A stretch of DNA of 6,201 nucleotides from Deltaproteobacteria bacterium. GTDB lineage: Bacteria > Desulfobacterota > Desulfobacteria > Desulfobacterales > JAFDCJ01. The position numbers were made by a program, and so were the translations under genes. This document shows positions 5,107 to 6,201 of this stretch, in pieces; position 1 is the stretch's first letter; each line of letters begins with the position of its first letter. Below the pieces are notes generated by a model. It was not told the origin of the DNA and ran no database searches. It saw only the letters and a list, made by a program, of their open reading frames with translations. The stretch spans positions 1 to 6,201 of the forward strand of contig JAJRVC010000539.1 of the NCBI GenBank assembly GCA_024277475.1, given 5' to 3'.

Positions 5107-5135
5107 GAATGAACACGGATTAAAAATAACAATTT
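5107..5135 (+). repeat. short interspersed repeat, copy 2 (GAACACGGAT type)
   Basis: GAATGAACACGGATTAAAAA then TAACAATTT, the partner of the copy at 144-172. Together with the preceding repeats it fills most of the 4623-5242 gap, in which I see no gene. Confidence 0.6.
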
Positions 5136-5220
5136 GGTTCGTCTGGCGGCGGATTAGCCGGGGAAATGTCTGTTGCCTGAGATTGCTTGTCGGACCCAAT
5201 TAACTCAATTCATAAGCTGC

Positions 5221-5234
5221 CCCGACCTGTCGGG
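5221..5234 (-). terminator. hairpin after the third module, weak terminator candidate
   Basis: CCCGACAGGTCGGG on the minus strand forms a five-base-pair stem with a four-base loop, nine bases after the toxin stop. There is no U run after it, so it is at best a weak or factor-assisted terminator, or a small palindromic repeat. Confidence 0.35.
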
Positions 5235-5242
5235 ATGATAAT

Positions 5243-5578
5243 TTAAAAGGTTTTACCAGTACCGCGATAAGTAGAATCATGATCGGGATGTAACGACAAC
5301 AGGCGCAGCCATGAGCCGTCACGATATGCCACTCCCCGAAATCCCCTGCTGATTCGGAAACTGTAAAGCTTGTTATCGCCTGGGCCCTTTTGTGATAAAA
5401 TAACCTCCCATTTTAAACCATAATCCGAATATACCTGTTGCCATGTCATGTTCGCTAGTTTTCGCAAAGTATTTAAGGTGTTGCGCTGATTTCTTTTGGT
5501 CAGGTTGAAGAGCTGTCGTTGAAAAACGGGGTTGTTCAAATCCAAACGTAAGTGTTGATTTGTTTTTTGGTTCATCAT
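5243..5578 (-). CDS. RelE/ParE-like toxin of an AbrB-type pair
   Basis: Predicted 111 residues. The N-terminal half is basic and helical (LTKRNQRNTLNTLRKLANMT, 26-45). The C-terminal half has the RelE-like beta pattern: GLKWEVIL (54-61), LYSFRISRGFRGVAYRDG (71-88) and SWLRLLSLHPDHDSTY (89-104). Conserved-looking R75, R78, R81, H97, D99, H100 and Y104 sit where RelE-superfamily toxins keep active-site basic and aromatic residues. It starts with ATG at 5578, overlapping the antitoxin's TGA in an ATGA arrangement; a second ATG follows immediately. The pairing of an AbrB-fold antitoxin with a RelE-superfamily toxin has a precedent in PrlF-YhaV. I place it in the superfamily by pattern only; target (ribosome-bound mRNA or gyrase) is unknown. 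Confidence 0.65.
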   Translation of the reverse strand: MMNQKTNQHLRLDLNNPVFQRQLFNLTKRNQRNTLNTLRKLANMTWQQVYSDYGLKWEVILSQKGPGDNKLYSFRISRGFRGVAYRDGSWLRLLSLHPDHDSTYRGTGKTF

Positions 5579-5826
5579 TTGATCCGGGCTTCTAATTCCT
5601 CAAAGTTTGTCTCTTTGGGTGAATTTTTTTCTGCCCAGGCAACAGCTTCATTGAGCTCGGTCTGAACATCCGGCCTGTGAAGCCATTTTTCATTATCGGG
5701 AATAAAGCGCCCCAGCTTGAGGATCCAAACGCCTGCGTCGATTTCACTCAACATTACGGTTTGACCTGCATATTTTTTACCCAAGGAGATCTGCCCGCTA
5801 TTGCCGACTGTTTTTATAATGTTCAT
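5575..5826 (-). CDS. AbrB/MazE-fold antitoxin
   Basis: Predicted 83 residues. The first 42 residues, MNIIKTVGNSGQISLGKKYA then GQTVMLSEIDAGVWILKLGRFI, form a swapped-hairpin AbrB DNA-binding domain with the typical GNSGQISLGKKYAGQ core. Residues 45-83 are charged and helical (NEAVAWAEKNS, FEELEARIK), as expected for a toxin-wrapping tail. The start at 5826 is chosen over the ATG at 5847, because AGGAGAG (5830-5836) lies just before it and because the longer form would run into the palindrome at 5838-5855. The gene is first in the operon and overlaps the toxin by four bases. It is expected to repress its own promoter, and a palindrome suited to that lies directly upstream. Confidence 0.8.
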   Translation of the reverse strand: MNIIKTVGNSGQISLGKKYAGQTVMLSEIDAGVWILKLGRFIPDNEKWLHRPDVQTELNEAVAWAEKNSPKETNFEELEARIK

Positions 5827-5837
5827 AATCTCTCCTG

Positions 5838-5855
5838 AAATTAACATTTTAATTT
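5838..5855. promoter_or_regulatory. palindromic operator candidate for the AbrB-type antitoxin
   Basis: AAATTAACATTTTAATTT: perfect 7-bp arms AAATTAA and TTAATTT around CATT. It abuts the -10 hexamer (5856-5861) and ends two bases before the ribosome site, covering the expected transcription start. That is the position where a bound antitoxin would block transcription. Confidence 0.5.
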
Positions 5856-5883
5856 AAGATAGCACGAATACATGAAAAGTCAA
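5856..5883 (-). promoter_or_regulatory. sigma70-type promoter of the third module
   Basis: On the minus strand TTGACT (5883-5878; five of six consensus) and TATCTT (5861-5856; four of six) are separated by 16 bases, 30-57 bases upstream of the antitoxin ATG. This is the best promoter match in the window. Confidence 0.55.
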
Positions 5884-5975
5884 GGATGTCTGCTGTGAAT
5901 GAAAGCATATGGGGTCATCCAGTAAAGGGCTTGTCAATACAGACATAAAGATTGATGGGAGGATCAGGGAGCCGC

Positions 5976-6041
5976 AAGTGACTAAAGTGAACTAAAGTTT
6001 GAAGTGACTAAAGTTGGAAGATCAGAAGACAGAGGTCGGAG
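5976..6041 (+). repeat. purine-rich interspersed repeat, copy 2
   Basis: AAGTGACTAAAGTGAACTAA, then a second AAGTGACTAAAGTTGG, then AAGATCAGAAGACAGAGGTC. It matches 4785-4850 in word order and direction, so direct copies bracket the third toxin-antitoxin module about 1.2 kb apart. No gene is seen in 5884-6201. Confidence 0.75.
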
Positions 6042-6085
6042 GGCAGGTCCCGGTTAAATGCACCTTGGGCAGGCTTAAATACGAT

Positions 6086-6201
6086 ATGGCCGCAAAAAGG
6101 CACAAAAAACACAAAAATAGGGGCGGGTCCCGGGAAAATGTCTGCGTCTATCTGCGTCGGTCGGCGGTTAATCAGCATTTAAAAGAATATTTAACCGCCC
6201 C
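6086..6201. repeat. A-rich and GTCTGCG repeats with terminal inverted repeat
   Basis: GGCCGCAAAAAGGCACAAAA followed by AACACAAAAA (from 6089) is a degenerate array of CACAAAAA units. GTCTGCGTCTATCTGCGTCG (6140-6159) is the reverse-orientation relative of the CGCAGAC words elsewhere. GGCGGTTAA (6163-6171) and TTAACCGCC (6191-6199) are perfect 9-bp inverted arms around a 19-base A/T-rich loop, probably two facing repeat ends. The window ends two bases later. Confidence 0.5.

Noticed and set aside
4785..6041. CRISPR array
   Set aside because: The repeats are degenerate, unevenly spaced and have no uniform spacers; there are no cas genes in the window.

Overview
The window looks like an accessory, repeat-rich stretch of a bacterial chromosome, most likely a Desulfobacterota-type (deltaproteobacterial) anaerobe. 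That placement is an inference from a Tat-exported DUF362 protein, a decayed acyl-ligase/ACP/asparagine-synthase cluster, DUF433-DUF5615 pairs, and intergenic families of short repeats of a kind I associate with such genomes. No rRNA, tRNA, CRISPR array or intact transposase is visible.

Layout. Positions 1-162 hold a nested fold-back sequence and a short interspersed repeat. At 163-938 (minus) lies a DUF433 antitoxin/DUF5615 PIN-like toxin pair with an ATGA overlap. Positions 939-1253 are a divergent intergenic region with two inverted repeats. At 1254-2606 (plus) is an intact DUF362 protein with a twin-arginine signal and a TTG start. Positions 2607-2742 are degenerate repeats. From 2743 to 4012 (plus) is a graveyard of one former gene cluster: an AMP-dependent acyl ligase reduced to its conserved ends and one middle block, an acyl carrier protein full-length except for one in-frame TAA at codon 10, and an asparagine synthase fragment spliced out of frame onto the C-terminal third of an NAD synthetase. 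At 4022-4622 (minus) is a second, different DUF433/DUF5615 pair. Positions 4623-5242 are promoter sequence followed by purine-rich repeats. At 5243-5826 (minus) is a third toxin-antitoxin-like pair, an AbrB-fold antitoxin with a RelE-like toxin, preceded by a good sigma70-type promoter and a perfect palindrome between the -10 box and the ribosome binding site. The remainder to 6201 is repeats.

How the parts fit. All three toxin-antitoxin-like modules are on the minus strand with antitoxin first and tight coupling (two ATGA overlaps, one 1-base gap). They alternate with plus-strand cargo that is mostly dead. The picture is of a chromosomal region where addiction-type modules persist while a surface-polymer or secondary-metabolite cluster erodes by deletions. 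I do not see a convincing undescribed multi-gene system. The most checkable points are the palindromic operator at 5838-5855, the asnB-nadE junction, the single nonsense codon in the ACP, and the repeats flanking the third module.
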